NCBI GenBank assembly: GCA_036877525.1
Contig: JAZGTH010000007.1
Location: 7,129,501 to 7,193,500, forward strand
DNA length: 64,000 nt
Direction of reading: 5' to 3'
From: Chromobotia macracanthus
Taxonomy: Eukaryota; Chordata; Actinopteri; Cypriniformes; Botiidae
In this document: positions 27,345-40,991 of the stretch, piece by piece
How the letters are laid out: each line of letters begins with the position of its first letter
Position numbering within the stretch: position 1 is the first letter of the stretch
Made by a program: the position numbers and the translations under genes
Notes under the pieces: generated by a model
The model's database searches: none
The model's input: the letters and a program-made list of their open reading frames with translations, nothing else
What the model was told of the DNA's origin: nothing

Positions 27345-27560
27345 CACCATAAGAATGCTACTGCTTGGTTATAAGAATATTCAAACATAATTGTAATTCT
27401 GTAACATTTTTTAAATGTTCCACTAACTATTTAAGAATACAGTTTTCAATATGTATATATAACATTATATAACATTAAAGAAATGTTCTACTAATGTTAC
27501 TGAAAGAACTGTTTTGATACCTTTTAGAGAACATTACCGAGCGTTCTGATAACTTAACAA
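27345..27560 (+). mobile_element. MITE-like element, copy 3 (degraded)
   Basis: Shares GCTTGGTTATAAGAA and GTAACATTTTTTAAATGTTC with copy 2, and CTAATGTTACTG...TTTTGATACC...GAGAACATTA with the reverse of copy 1. Its ends no longer show the AGCTGGG terminus. Confidence 0.65.
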
Positions 27561-30500
27561 TTATTTTTGTTAGTTCCACAGTTTAAGTTGCAGCAGTATT
27601 TCCTAATATAGTGTGAAATCATTGTTTTTATAAGGTCACAGTATTCTCTTTATTATGTACTTTATGATCGCTGCAGTTTTAGAAAGTGAGCAATGTTTAT
27701 TTATGTTTTGTTTTAGGAGGAGATCTGACTCAGTTCATAAAGTCTTACTCAAAGAACTTTATGTATTCATAACGCCTTAACAAATTACACACATATAGTA
27801 ACCTTGACCTAAATGAATGCTTTGTATGTCTCTGCTTCCTGCACTGCATGTGCAACCCTGTGCACTTAAACAGCTGAATGCTGTTAATTTGTGTATGAAT
27901 GAAGAAACTCTCTTTTGGCGTCAATGTGTATTAAACCCGATTAGTGTTTGCTGTTCAGTCTGTGCGCGGTTGTAAAGTGTCTCAGGAAAATGTGATGATG
28001 GTTAAGGGCCGGTTTTGTACAATGTTTGATGTTGTTGTTTCAACGCAGTGGCTTAATGTCTGTGTAGGCTGAACCTGAGGTAGCTGTGTGTGGGAGTGTG
28101 TACGTACGATTATGTACTGACTCCTGAGGTGGTTTGTTTTCCCAGCTGTTAGGAGGGAAAGCCCAGTCCCATGTGACCTGTGTTTCTCCAGCTGTTCTCA
28201 GATCAGCCGCCCCAGTCGAGACCGAAGTGAGACCCCGATAAAAAGCCGTCTCTCACATGCCTGAGTTTGTTTCCTTCATATTTGGGCTTGTGTTCACCTC
28301 ACTCTTTTGCACAGGAATTGATGGCTTGTGCTGAGACTTCCTGAAGGAAGAGGGAAATGTTTTGTTTCAGATACACACATTTTCCTTTTTCTGAAAGTTT
28401 CCTTTTCTGCACGACCACCCACAACCCCTTTGCAAATGCCTGCTGCTGAATTGGATACACAGTCGGCTATTGTCACAGTTAGGGAGATCGGTGGCATTTG
28501 TAACTGCAGGCAATTATAAGACACCAATATTGTCTAATCACAACAAATCTAGAAAGATGACACTTAGCACATGCTTAATAAAGTTCTGTCTTTGCATGAA
28601 AAAGTGAACATTTCACTTCAAAAACACTGAATATGAGATAAAAATAAAAATTAAAGAAAAACTAAATGTCCAATGGAAGTTAAGATGTACAGTACTTACT
28701 TTGTTGTCAAAACATTCACAATTATTGTGAATTTAAGACAAAACATTTTCACATTTCAATTTTCACATCTTTTTTGTTTTTGCCAGGTTGTTGATTACAA
28801 CGTAAAATAAATGATATGAATGTTAACACTGTTGCTGGAAGGTCTGGAGTGGTTGTACCAATAGTACTTTTATAGAAATAAAAATATTTATAATAATGCA
28901 ATTATAATATAATATAATTATTAATATAAACATGCTTTTTTAAATGTGTAATTAATGTTATTTCATTCTAGTCAATAACTGTTAGCATTATTACTAAAAA
29001 GAATTTCACCTATTTCATATTTTTAATTTGGAGGTATTGCTTAGACTTTTGTTTTAACACAGATTATTCATGACATGTAAGAATTGTGACAGCTAAAACA
29101 TGACAAGGACCCTGATCTAGTTAAAGGCTTATGTTCCATTCAGAACTCCAGGTCAATTGTTGTCTTATCTCTTTTCTGCAGGGTAGAAAAAAGTATAAAA
29201 TTATTAATTTATTCATTATTATTATTAAAGTTATAAAATAATGATAAACAATGTTAAATTGACATAGGAAGTTAATGCAAAACACACATTTAAAAAAATA
29301 ACAATAAATATATACAAAAGAAAGATATATAAACAATAGAAAGAGGTTGTGGAAAATATAGTGCAGAATAAGAACACACACAAAAAGCAACATAAAACTA
29401 TGTAATATGGCAGAAGATGATGTACTATTGAAAGTGTTCCTATGAGATATTGATTGGTGTATAGAATATAATTCCTCTAACTTTAAAGGGTTAACATGTT
29501 AGCATGGCCTGTCCCAGCTGGCCAGACGCATCTGTCAGCACAGCTATTACAATCTTCTCTGCCAGGGGAAAGGGAACAAGGCCAGTGACCTTGGAGCAAA
29601 CGCTCAACATTATTTTCTGCCCGCCACCCAAATACATTTTCCTTTTAGAATTCATTTGTGGCCCTATGTTTATGCATATTTTTGTATTTAGGGAGCATGT
29701 GCAATGGTAATTCTATAAGGTACTGTATTAACACAAGGGAGAACATTTTTCTGCCCTGACCCCTTTAAACTTACTACAATGTGATAATGCAACAATAGGT
29801 CCATATGTTGAGTGTGAAGATGTGTAATTGTTAATGTCAGTGAGACATCCTGAGGAGTGAGGGAGAGTGCTAATTTTGCTGCTCAACAAAGAAGCCTTGT
29901 GGTCCACAGTTTGAGGCCCCGTGTGGAGATTTAGTGAAATCACATTTTTTATTATGAGTGATAATGGAGACATGCTGGCTCCAATGCAAGAAATGCTGAC
30001 ACAACTGTGGTTGTGGGTTTTTTTTCAGATAAAATATTACTTTAGATTAGAGGAAGTACCAAAACAGACCAAACTAATCAAAATTAAATAGCATCAAACA
30101 CATGAGGACAAACTGACAACAGGAGTTATGATCAATCATCTTTACTCACTATGTAAATAGCACTGAAAAAATGTTGAAGTAGGTTTAATTTTTAATACGC
30201 AATTGTTATGACAGATTTTATGTCACCAAAATTATGTGTATTTTAAATTGTATTAAGCTTAACCATCTACCTTTTTCCTAAAGTAAATGTTTTGGCTTTG
30301 GTTCGCCTGGAGGTGATATTTTGCACAGCACTGACAAGTTTTGTGCAGACATTTTGGTAAAAGGAGTAGAACACACTGACAGGCCGAACAGACCAGCCTC
30401 ACACAGTCCCCAAGACCGTGGGTTAAATTTAGACGGAGGGATTGGATGTGCTCTTAGAGATATGCAGGCATAAACCGAGACAGTAGGAGAAAGTGATGAG

Positions 30501-32847
30501 CTCTCCACTTGTTGGATCTTTCCAAGCCCAAGCGTGTCTGTCCATCATGTGGCTGTTAGCACCTCAGGACTCGGGGCTCCATCGCCTCACATCTTCTCTG
30601 CGCAAACATGTCCAGCTTTTAGAGCCCTGCAGTTCCGTGCCCCTCCAGAAACCTGCTGAAGATACAAGCTGCACATAAATCTGACATTGTACACGGACAT
30701 GAGCAGTGGGGACGAGGGGGCTTGCACAGTATGCTAAGTGGGTGTCTTTGCTTGTGAGGAAAAGTGAAGGTGAACACACTGTTCCAAAAATGTGTTGATT
30801 TAATATGTGTGGGTATTCGGTATTTATTGGCACATTTCTTTAAAATAGTGCCTGGGAACAAATAGTACTGTCATGCTTTGCTCCATTAACATTTTTGAAA
30901 TGTTGTTACTCTTGAAGGTAAGACTACACTGCACTGATTCAATAACAGGCTGGCTGAGAGGCTAAACATTGGAATAGCTGGTACAAGATGTACAGCTGGG
31001 CTTCTAAAACTCAAGTCATCATTAGAACATGTTTTAGCCACGGTGCTTAGCTGCTGTTGCTGTTCCTCAAATAAGTGTCATGTTTTAACTGATTCAGGAC
31101 TCTGATCGAAAGATTGTGTTGACTGCTGCAAAAAATCATTTTCTTAATCTGTATCTTGTTTTCCAGTTTAAAAATCTAAACATCCCAAAAGCAAGATAAT
31201 TTTCCATGAGAAGCATGACATTTTAATATTTGCTTTAAAGCATATCAAGTTTATGTTTAACCCTATTGGCACAGATTTTTTTCCTTGCTTTAAGCATGCA
31301 AATCACAAAAATTTGATTATGTTTCATCTTAAAACATGAAAAAGCAATGGGGTATTTGCCAATGGAGTAAGAAAAATAAGTTTTCTTCAAGTCTGATTTT
31401 TTTATACAATCTTTCTTCACAATCTAATGCATCTTGTTTTGTTTAATGATTGTTTTGCTTTTTTTGCACAGCATGATTAAAGGTTCCCTTAGTGTTTCAA
31501 ACCCAACACTATGAGTTGCAAGTTTAGTCATTATATGAAAGCATCATTGTCATAAACTGCATGGAGGTTTTAAACTGTATTTAGAGATCATGTCATCCAA
31601 GCTCAGTGATTATGGCTAAGCTATGGACATGCCTTCCAGATCATAAAACTGGCTCACCTCTGCTCTAAAACATGACACATGCAGTAACACTGAAAACTTC
31701 TGGCTGTAAAAGTGTGATCCTGGACATGATTGTGCTTAGTCTGGGCCTCTGTGATCTCCATAGGTCATAAGCAAGACTTTGCCTACATTCTAATAAACAT
31801 CACACTGGGATCTGCATGTTACTTGCTAATACCAGCATTTACACCTGGAAATATATTTGTCAACCGTTTGAGATTTGATTGTTGGTAAATCATCATTTGG
31901 TAAACAATCATTTCTAAAATGAATTAGCAATTTGTTGACTGCATGTATCAATAACTCTTTTCCGTCTGAAATATTAATTTTAGAACAGACTAAAAGAAAT
32001 GAAATCCTTCTAAATGATGGCATGATCTTGACTATATCTAGAGTAGATCTTTTCTCAGTAGTATCAGATGTCTTGACTCAGTTCCTTTTCGTGATTCTCT
32101 TTTTGGTTGGCATGGACATGAGATTAGTTTCCAGCTGTCTTGGTGAACCTTATCGCACTTCAATATTCTGGTTTGTCAGAGAATGAAATAACTTTTCTGT
32201 CCCTGGTGACAGTGTGAGAGCGGCTGTGTCCACCTGACACTGGATCACCCCCATGGAATCCTGGGAATGGTGGTGTCCATTTTGTGGAGCCACACAGCAG
32301 GAGATCTGGCATCCCTGAATTGTGTTTATTTGTTGGCACCCTGTCGTGAAAACCTTCCCATCAACTGCATATTAATCTTGTCAGCAAATTTCTAAACCTT
32401 TCTGCTTTGCATCTACACCCCTCCCATCTCTAGCGTCTGATGAATTTATGAACCTCTCCTCACCTCCTCATTCGTCTCAGCCTCACTCCTGTACACCTCC
32501 TGTTGCTCCTCTGCTCCTTTCCAGTCAGTACATGTATACTTACACACATTCATAAACACACTTCTCAGAGAAGATCAGTTAATGCTATAGTGAGGAGCAT
32601 CTCTTATCTCTTAATCCTGCTGAGAGCCTATCTTCTGTTTCTCACTAGTGGAGATTTATGGCAGAAACAGGCATATTCATGATCTGAAATGCCCCAGATT
32701 GACATCAGTCTCCATAAGCTAACATTTCATGTTGTTGGCTTCAAATCTATCACTGGTCAAAAACATAACTGCTATTCCTCGACCTCTTTTTTCACACTGT
32801 ATGAGATGCCCATTGACAACACTTTATTGAAGTGACTTGGCACACTT
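27561..32847. other. Intergenic, no gene seen
   Basis: AT-rich blocks at about 28860-29400, with GC-richer non-repetitive patches at about 28130-28270 and 30380-30730. No coding exon recognised. Confidence 0.5.
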
Positions 32848-32870
32848 GAAGGGATAGTTCACCTAAAAAT
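32848..32870 (+). repeat. End fragment of the GGGATAGTTCACC cyprinid repeat
   Basis: GGGATAGTTCACCTAAAAAT at 32851-32870 matches the terminus of a short palindromic repeat that is highly abundant in cyprinid genomes. Confidence 0.7.
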
Positions 32871-33778
32871 TAGTAAACAATTACAAATTTTTTGTTCTCT
32901 GTTTTTGTTTTGTTTTAAGAATAAATGTAATCAAATTTAATGACGTTCAAGTCTAAAACAGGAACTAGCAAAAACAAATAAAACTATTTGCCACTTTGTT
33001 CTAAATCTGTATGATTTATTTTGATCTGTCCCTTATGTCAAAACAAATAAATAAATAAAACTTATAAGACATTGCATATATATTGTCCACCCATAAACCT
33101 CTAACAGTAGCTTCACATCCTAATTTGGTCAGTATGTATTTAAGCATTCTTCAACTTTTCTGTTGCTTCCCATCAAATTATCAGGTGCTTAATATTTGGG
33201 TTTTACAGGCTTTGAGCTGAACATGTATGTTAGGAATCAGGTTGCAGAGGTACTCTTGCATTTTAAAGGTCCGGGGAGACCGATACTCAGAATGAAAAGC
33301 AGAGCATGTCCCTCAGTACAGCACAGTTACCACACACACAGCACCAGACTGCCTGAGAAAACTAAAATACAGCTCATACACACCATACAATGTTTATATG
33401 TTGTCATATATGTTGCTACATAAAACGTCATACTGTAAAACCACCATTCTGCATAATAACACACACACCCACTCTGGACACTAAAATAACAGTGTGGGGT
33501 GTTAGTGTGGCATACTAAAGCCCAAATGTCAGGCCAGGTCAGGGTTACAGGAGACCTTTAATACATGTTCTCCCTACACCCCAGCTGCTTAGATTTACTG
33601 AGATGTTGAAATATGGGAAGAGGATCTGGGCCTATCAGAATACAGCAGACAGAGAGCTGTGATGGGTGTCACAGTAATGAAGCAGTCACATGTCTTAGAA
33701 AGAGGGTCAGGGTGCTGAAAGAGAAAATATTCACTTCAGAATGGCTGGAGATGTCATAGCTCACACTCAGGTTAAGAA

Positions 33779-34030
33779 AATGAAAAATGAAAAATGAAAA
33801 ATTCTGTCTTTTTATCATCACCTGTATAACTTCCTTCTTCTGCAGAACACAAAAGGAGATATTAGAGGCAGAGTGTTTGAGACAGACTGTCTCATTCCTC
33901 ATTCACTTTTATTGTATAGGAAGTCAATATTCTTCAAATAATTTAACCCCTAATAATTAAAATGAATAAATTAATGTTCTGTGGAGGAAAAAAGTCATAC
34001 AAGTTTGGAATGACATGACTGCAAAAAATC
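33779..34030 (+). repeat. Internal part of the same cyprinid repeat family
   Basis: Starts with three ATGAAAA units then AATTCTGTC...ATCATCACC, continues TTCTGCAGAACACAAAAGGA and CATTCACTTTTATTGTATAG, and ends GTCATACAAGTTTGGAATGA. These are the successive blocks of the family consensus as I know it. The outer right end is missing. Confidence 0.7.
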
Positions 34031-37000
34031 ATGACAGACTCCTTTTAACTTGAGCTCTTCTAAACAAAGGTTCAGGAGAAATATGTTCATTAAGTCTGAC
34101 CAATCACAACACAAGAGTAAGAATATATGAACTGCTACCAGTAATTAAGTAATTGCTAAACTTCTGAGAAAAGCTTGAGCATTGATTGCACAATTGTCAG
34201 TTGCTTTGATATTGTGTTATGCTACATCAAAGTGTGATATTTAAATGTTAAATCTTATAACGTAAGTGTGATTTAATTGTCCATGTATTAATACTTTTCA
34301 GTCCACTATAAATATTTCATTAAAAGTTACTCTAAAACAAAGCCACTTTCGCTCTCTGTGTTGTGACAATCTGCCTTAGCAGGACCTCAGTGAAGTATAA
34401 ACTTCTTCAAGAATCTTTGTAAGATACAGGCAGTTAATTCCCTTTCTCCCTTCACAAAAAAGAGTGTGGAAAGAGGGCTCTCGCTGTAAAAATATTGTAT
34501 GATGGTGTCGTAATGAGATTCGAAATGGGGTTGAAATTAAATTAAATTAATTATACTAGTTCTACAACAAATACCTTTAAAGACCTAAAAAGACCTTTAA
34601 AAGACTGTACCGTAAAATGTCAAATGATAGATTTAAACAGTTTTAATTTCATGAGGTATTGTAATAATGACAGAAAAATGCTATGGTTTTGCAAGGGTAT
34701 AGGGTATGCAATTGAAGCATAGAAGACATTTTATTGCTTAGAGAGATTTATGGCTCATTGGCATTTTGGCCAGATAAAATGTAATTCAAGACACAAAAAC
34801 ATTTGCAGGAATGAAAATGAAAAAGGCAGCAAAACACATTGTTCGCAAAGCACTTATCTTCTGAACTGAAAAGATCTTTATTCTCCTGAGAACAAACAAG
34901 TTTCAAAGAGATTTTATCTCTCCTCTTCTGCTCTCTTCCTTTAGGTCTGTAGAGATCAGGCCTGGCTCTGTTTAGTTAGTGCAAAAAGGTTATCTGTAAC
35001 TTATGAAGGTGCTAAGCAGAGATCTTTCAGTGTAAGCATGCCTGGGGCTGTGTGTGTGTGTGTGTGCATGCTTGTTTGTGCAAAACGTCAGATGGGGGGT
35101 CACTCTTAACAGTTTTATTGAATTAATCACATGAGCGAGAGATCAACCTTGGCCAGAGGCTGCAGGAGGCCTGGCCTCCGTATCGCCACGGTGATGGCAG
35201 CCCATTGGAATTCCAGTACTGAGCCATGAAGGAATAGACAACTTCAACAGGGCCGGTACTCCACACATGGAGAGAGAGAGAGAACCGGGGGCCCCGCTCT
35301 TTAACTTAATTAAACACTAATATGAAGCAGTCAGTGCATCTGCCTTTGTTGTAAGGGGGTGTTGGGAAGGTTCTGGGCCTCTTGGTGGGTGCTGATTCTG
35401 CGGTGTTGAGATGTTATTAGTGCAGGATTACACCAAACCCTGGGGCTCTCTTGCTGCTTGCTTGGCTCTCAGAAGCATGATGGTGGTGAAGGGGCCCCTG
35501 TGATGTGGGACCAGCTGAGGTGTGATCACTGGCCAAAAGATTAGAGTGAGATCTATGTCTCAATCCCATTGTGCTGACAGATGGAAGGGAAATGGTGTAA
35601 GAATACTGAATCATTCTACATTCACTTGCTTTCTCGTTGAAGTGATTCAATCCATGGAAAGACCAACATTGTCCTTTTTATGCTGTGTTTTCTGTCCTGA
35701 TTTCTATGGATTACTGATTGTCCTCACCTGGCTTCTTAACTGACTTCACCAGCACAGTTCCTTGGTCAGCCTTCTTCAACACAAACACCATGTTAGTTTT
35801 TGCTTGTGAACAGCATGGCTATGCAGGTCCATCAACTAGACCAACAACTTACCAGCAGTAACCATCAAATAGCAGTTTGAACCTTCATAGAAATGCATGC
35901 TGGTCCTTGCTGTATGAAATAGGAACAAAATTCAACATTTTAGCCACGTTTGTGTGTATATATCTCTTAGTTTACTTTCACATCACAAATGTGGAATCTT
36001 TAGTGCTAATTTGAGAAGGTATTACTGCGTAGTCTATGAAAATAAAGGCATATGTCTGATGATTGACAGATTGCTCCACACTTTGGGTGGTCTTCACAAG
36101 GTTAGCATTGGGGAGGGATGGGTGTGACAGCTTGCATGCCTTCAAGACATTTTTATTTTGTCCTCCTTGTTTAAAAAAATGAAGTAAATCTTACAGGGAC
36201 TGACCAAACCCACGTCAAGCATGAATATCGCATCCCCATAGGCAATTCTGACATGTGGAGCTCCACATGTTAACAGTAAAAAGAAAAACCCTATAGTCTC
36301 TAATGAATACAACCTTTCAGACTTTTTTTGTATAATTAGGTTTTTACGGCTCATTTTTGACATGGTTTACTTTCAATTCTTCACAGACGCTGCAGAAATA
36401 GACGGTGTCTCGTTGGCAGTAACTCACCCAAAGGAACTTTACAAGCGTTCTTTAGAATATTTCCTGAATTTAAGCTGTACACATACGCTGATCCAGACAC
36501 AGATTCTTAGCTGCGACTGCCGTTGTCTTCACACACTGTTTAGATGTCTCTGACTTCCCTCACAAGGATATTTACATAATTAGACCTGAAGACCTTTACA
36601 AACATCCATTAACTGGATATAATTACATCTGTTTCCAACAGCATACAAAATCCAAACATATCGGCGGACAAAACAAAGAGATTCCCGTGGCAGGAGATCC
36701 TATTATCCCTACTGATCCTCTGCTCCAAATCACGGATGTTTGATTTTCATTTCCACACCTGTTGCCAGACAGCTGAACCCAGTGATATGCTGGGGAGACT
36801 GGGGCTAGTTGTCACACTTCTCTTGAAGTTTATTTTTAAAATTCATCTTGTATATAGGTACATAGCTTAGGTCTTTTAAATATTGTAAACATTTCCACTG
36901 TTATTTTCCAGGATGAAAGATACAGTTCATGTAATGCGCGCTGGCCTTTTGTTTCACACTGTTTGGATTGAGTTGACACAATGAGAAATGCCATTCATTA

Positions 37001-40000
37001 GTTTTATTAGCTAAATTAAACAGTTAAACAATTATAAAACAATTTATGAGACAGTGGGAAAGCTAACAAAAATATCAAAAAATATAACCAACAGTAGTAG
37101 TCAATAAATTGTAAAATATAAAGTATAAAATCAAAATAAAAACATCAACCTCATAAATAGACAAATAAAAACACTGCTAACAAAATAAAGCATTTTTACA
37201 AACGTTTTGACTCTTAATCATATAGTTACTAAGACTCTGTGCTGTAAGTCAACATCCTTGTGTGACAACTAGCCCCAACCTTTCATTTATTATACTTAAA
37301 ACAGCACATTGTCTATAAAGTTTCTGTAGACATCTCTTAAAAGTCACAGCGGACACAAGGGGTGTATAACAGTCTCTGTTGCATTCAAGCGTTTTATTTT
37401 AGTTAGAAACATGGCAGCTGGACAGGGTCCTTTTTCATTATAGGTGGTTTGTGCATCCGTCGTGTGTGCATCTATAACTGAGGTCACATTGACATCTGAA
37501 ACAATGTTTAGTTCAGGTCATTTGAGCTTCCCTGAGCAACCCCAACTTGAGTAAGATTGACATTTATGGTGTGAGTACCTGACTTAAACAGAAAACCAGC
37601 CCTATATTACTATAATGTTTTTAAAATACACACTATTTTTGACACACTGACCATTTTATTACTAAAACTTTATGGTTAAGTTGTATTGCTATACATGTAC
37701 TTTATAAAGACCCATTTTAGCCCGGCTATTTCTAGACTTTTGGTTAAAAAGCATTTATGAACAAATCTAATTGTAGGTAAAGTGGTGCTGTGATTTATAA
37801 CCATTCAGATTGTTGTCAATACATTAAGATTCTGTTTGGAAATTAAAATAGTTGCTTAGAATGACTAGCTGGGCTGCCTTGCTTGTGTAGTATAAATTTA
37901 TGTCTGTATTACACATTAAAATACGATTTATGGATATTGTTAGAGTGATGTACATGCAACCTTTAAAACACGTCAAGGACAATTTTTATTCTTCACAAAT
38001 TCTTCATAAATTTAAAATTTGTGCCCTGTTATGAAAATGTTTTTAGAACAAATCTCAACTTTGTGTCCATAATCGATTTTTGTTTATTTTCCTTTTTTAA
38101 CTGGACAAACGAAGCACATTCCTCTATGGTAATATAGGAGCATTATTGTTGGGGAAGAATAAACAGAGAGTGGTCCAGAACAGATTGTAAAAGGGCAGAA
38201 TAAACAGTGAACACAGAGTGAAGGATTAAATGTCTGTTTATAGGGAGTATTATGAAGTGCATGACTCTGAAATGACTAATTACATCAGCTGTGTGGATTT
38301 CTGGGGAGAGCTCTTAAAAATGTCTCTGTGCGTGTTGGTGTGGGTTCACGGTTCGAATGGAATTGAAATAACAATGGAGAAGTTTTTTAAAAGCATATCC
38401 GGTCTCACCTTTAGTGAATCTGTGTGTAACAAACAAAATATGATTATGGTATTGGATCCCGGTTGTAAATTAAACACTACACCACAGATAATCTGTTATT
38501 GTTTGAAGTCATTTTCAGGGCGGTAGTGAATTCATCGGTGACTTTGAGTTAACTTTCAGCATTGCAATGTGACAGCCAGCTGGAACTGATAGATGAAACC
38601 CTTATAGATGAAGGTGAGAGAGTGCAAAACATTTTAAAGGAAAGTGAGAAATGGAAATTGTGTATACACAACTAAATTTACAATTCTCACTGCTAATTTT
38701 GTACATCTTATTACAGTTAATAAAATATAAAATAGTTAGACAGTACCTGCTGCCAAGAGTGCACAGAATTTTCTAAATCAAACAGCAAGAGCACAAGTAT
38801 TGTAATACTGAGCAGTACTCAGCGGTGAACAATACGAAACAACTTTTTGTGTTGATCTTTTTGTGTGAAAAAACTTACATCCACTCACTCAGTTTCACAC
38901 AACAGTAAAAAAAAAAATCTGACATGCTAAAAAAAACACTTGGACATCTTTATGTTTGTCAAGAAAACGTTTTTAAAAAACAATGCTGCCACCCAGTGTT
39001 CTGTCATAGTCATATAACTGGGAGATGTACTTGTGCCTACCTAAGTATTTACTAAGTAATAAGCCTACTAAATAAAGATGTGACGTAATTCAATTAAATA
39101 GATTGCATGGTTACTTCAAATATCTGAACAGTGTTAACAGCTTGGCATTTGGGTTTAGAAACAAATCTCGACTTGATTTCATCAAAGTGCTTAGCCTTTA
39201 ACTCAGAAGATGATGGAGCAAAATCTATCCCTACTAAGACATGTTTATTGGTTAAAGATTGTAGATCCATTATCCATCAAGACTATAACATCAGGTTGCT
39301 GAATGTTAGTATTTATGATGACATATTTACCACACAGGTTTCCAAAAAGATGACCCCGTTTCTTCAACTTGACGGTAAAGATGATTTACAAAAGTTAAAT
39401 TTTACATTTTTAATTTAAAACATATTACTTTTCAGTAAAGAAAATGTTCAAGGATACAAATACAGAAACTCAATAAACACCAATGCAGTAAATCAAGAAA
39501 CACCTTGCATGTACATGCACACGTCAGAATACCCCCACAATAAAAAAACGTTTTAATTATTTTTTATCACAGTCATTATTTTCATTAAGGAGTGACACCA
39601 TCACAGATTTCCAGTCAAAGTAATAAAGGAGAAAAAAATGTTATGAGGTGAAAAATGGCCAGTAGATGTTTTAAATCAGCCAGATGACTCAAGTGTTGGA
39701 GAATTATGAAGATGTCATGAACATGTCATGAACACTCTCCACGCTGTGGATATTATGAGGGCTGTTATTGCCATGAAAAATATCAGGCCTAATATTAAAC
39801 AAAATTATTTCTGGACTCAGCTTTTGAAATTCCTTCAGACCAAGACCGCTATTGTTCTGAATACAATTAAAGCAAGAGGTTACAAGGTCACTCATAAACT
39901 TATAATCTTCAAGAGAAGGACATTTTTAATGTCTGTTCAACCTTCAGCTCAGAAAATGCTTGATGCTAAACTTATACAATCCATATGAATGGTAGCTATG

Positions 40001-40493
40001 AGATAATGTAAATCCACGTGTCCTGTTTGAGGGAATTATCACATCTTTTTCTGAGGAATTTTTAATATTGTAAGGTGTGACATTTAATCCTTTGAGACCT
40101 GGACCGGTCTCATAAAATGCTTTTTCATTATCGCCGTATTGAAAATAGAGATCCATTTTATTATTTCTATAAGGCCGGAGATTAGGATGTTAACACGCAG
40201 CAGGAGAATAAGGTGCGAGAGGTGAGTGTGACTCTGTTATGATCACTAGAAGCTGTGAAATATATAAATGAATTAAGCAGTATTGCTCCTCTTTCCAGGT
40301 GGTGAATTATGAATGTCGTGTATGTACAGGCTTGTAACTGTAAATTAAAGCCAGGTTATGAGATCTATAATGTCTGTGTACATCTTCCAGTATAAAACTT
40401 CTGCTGCTCGAGCACGTCACCAAAGTAATGGCCTTAGAGACAGATAGAGACAAATTGAATTATTCCCTCACTACTGTTTTCACAAGCTTACAT
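34031..40493. other. Intergenic downstream of WDR3, no gene seen
   Basis: A GT tract lies at 35049-35066. A GC-rich non-repetitive block at about 35130-35380, with a TTAATTAA homeodomain-type site at 35306-35313, is the best candidate enhancer here; another lies at about 36390-36830. Sequence at 37010-37200 is very AT-rich. Confidence 0.5.
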
Positions 40494-40499
40494 TTTATT
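40494..40499 (-). terminator. Candidate WDR3 polyadenylation signal
   Basis: AATAAA on the minus strand (TTTATT on plus), about 490 bp past the WDR3 stop codon. It is the first canonical hexamer I find downstream. Position fits a normal 3' UTR but there is no transcript evidence. Confidence 0.4.
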
Positions 40500-40991
40500 A
40501 AATCGGTCCTTTTGAAATATCTTAATGAAAGACAATTTTTTTTGCAATCAAGCATAAATATATATGCATTAACGTAGAGTAAATAATGTAGCTTCATCTG
40601 GGGCATGCCCATATATTTCTTGCAACATTATTAAGCAAGAAAAAATTCTAGATTGTCAATACACAAATTAAACTCTCATGTTTCCTGTTCAGTCATCAAC
40701 ATTAAAAATAAGACCCTGATGTTTAAAGCCAATGTATCAGCCCATGCATGGACCAGTTTTTACAATTAAACTGCCACTAAGTGGGAGTCTGTAATACTTA
40801 AACAGCTGCAGTATAAGATGCACATAAGCATCATCACGTTAATCATAATATTTCAATATTATAAGATAAATGACAATCTCAGTCAGTTAAATTATGGTAA
40901 GATTTGCCTTTATGTACTTCATACAAATACAAATTACATATGAACTTATAAAAACATTGTTATTACGATTCTTCCTCATGAGTTGCAGGCT

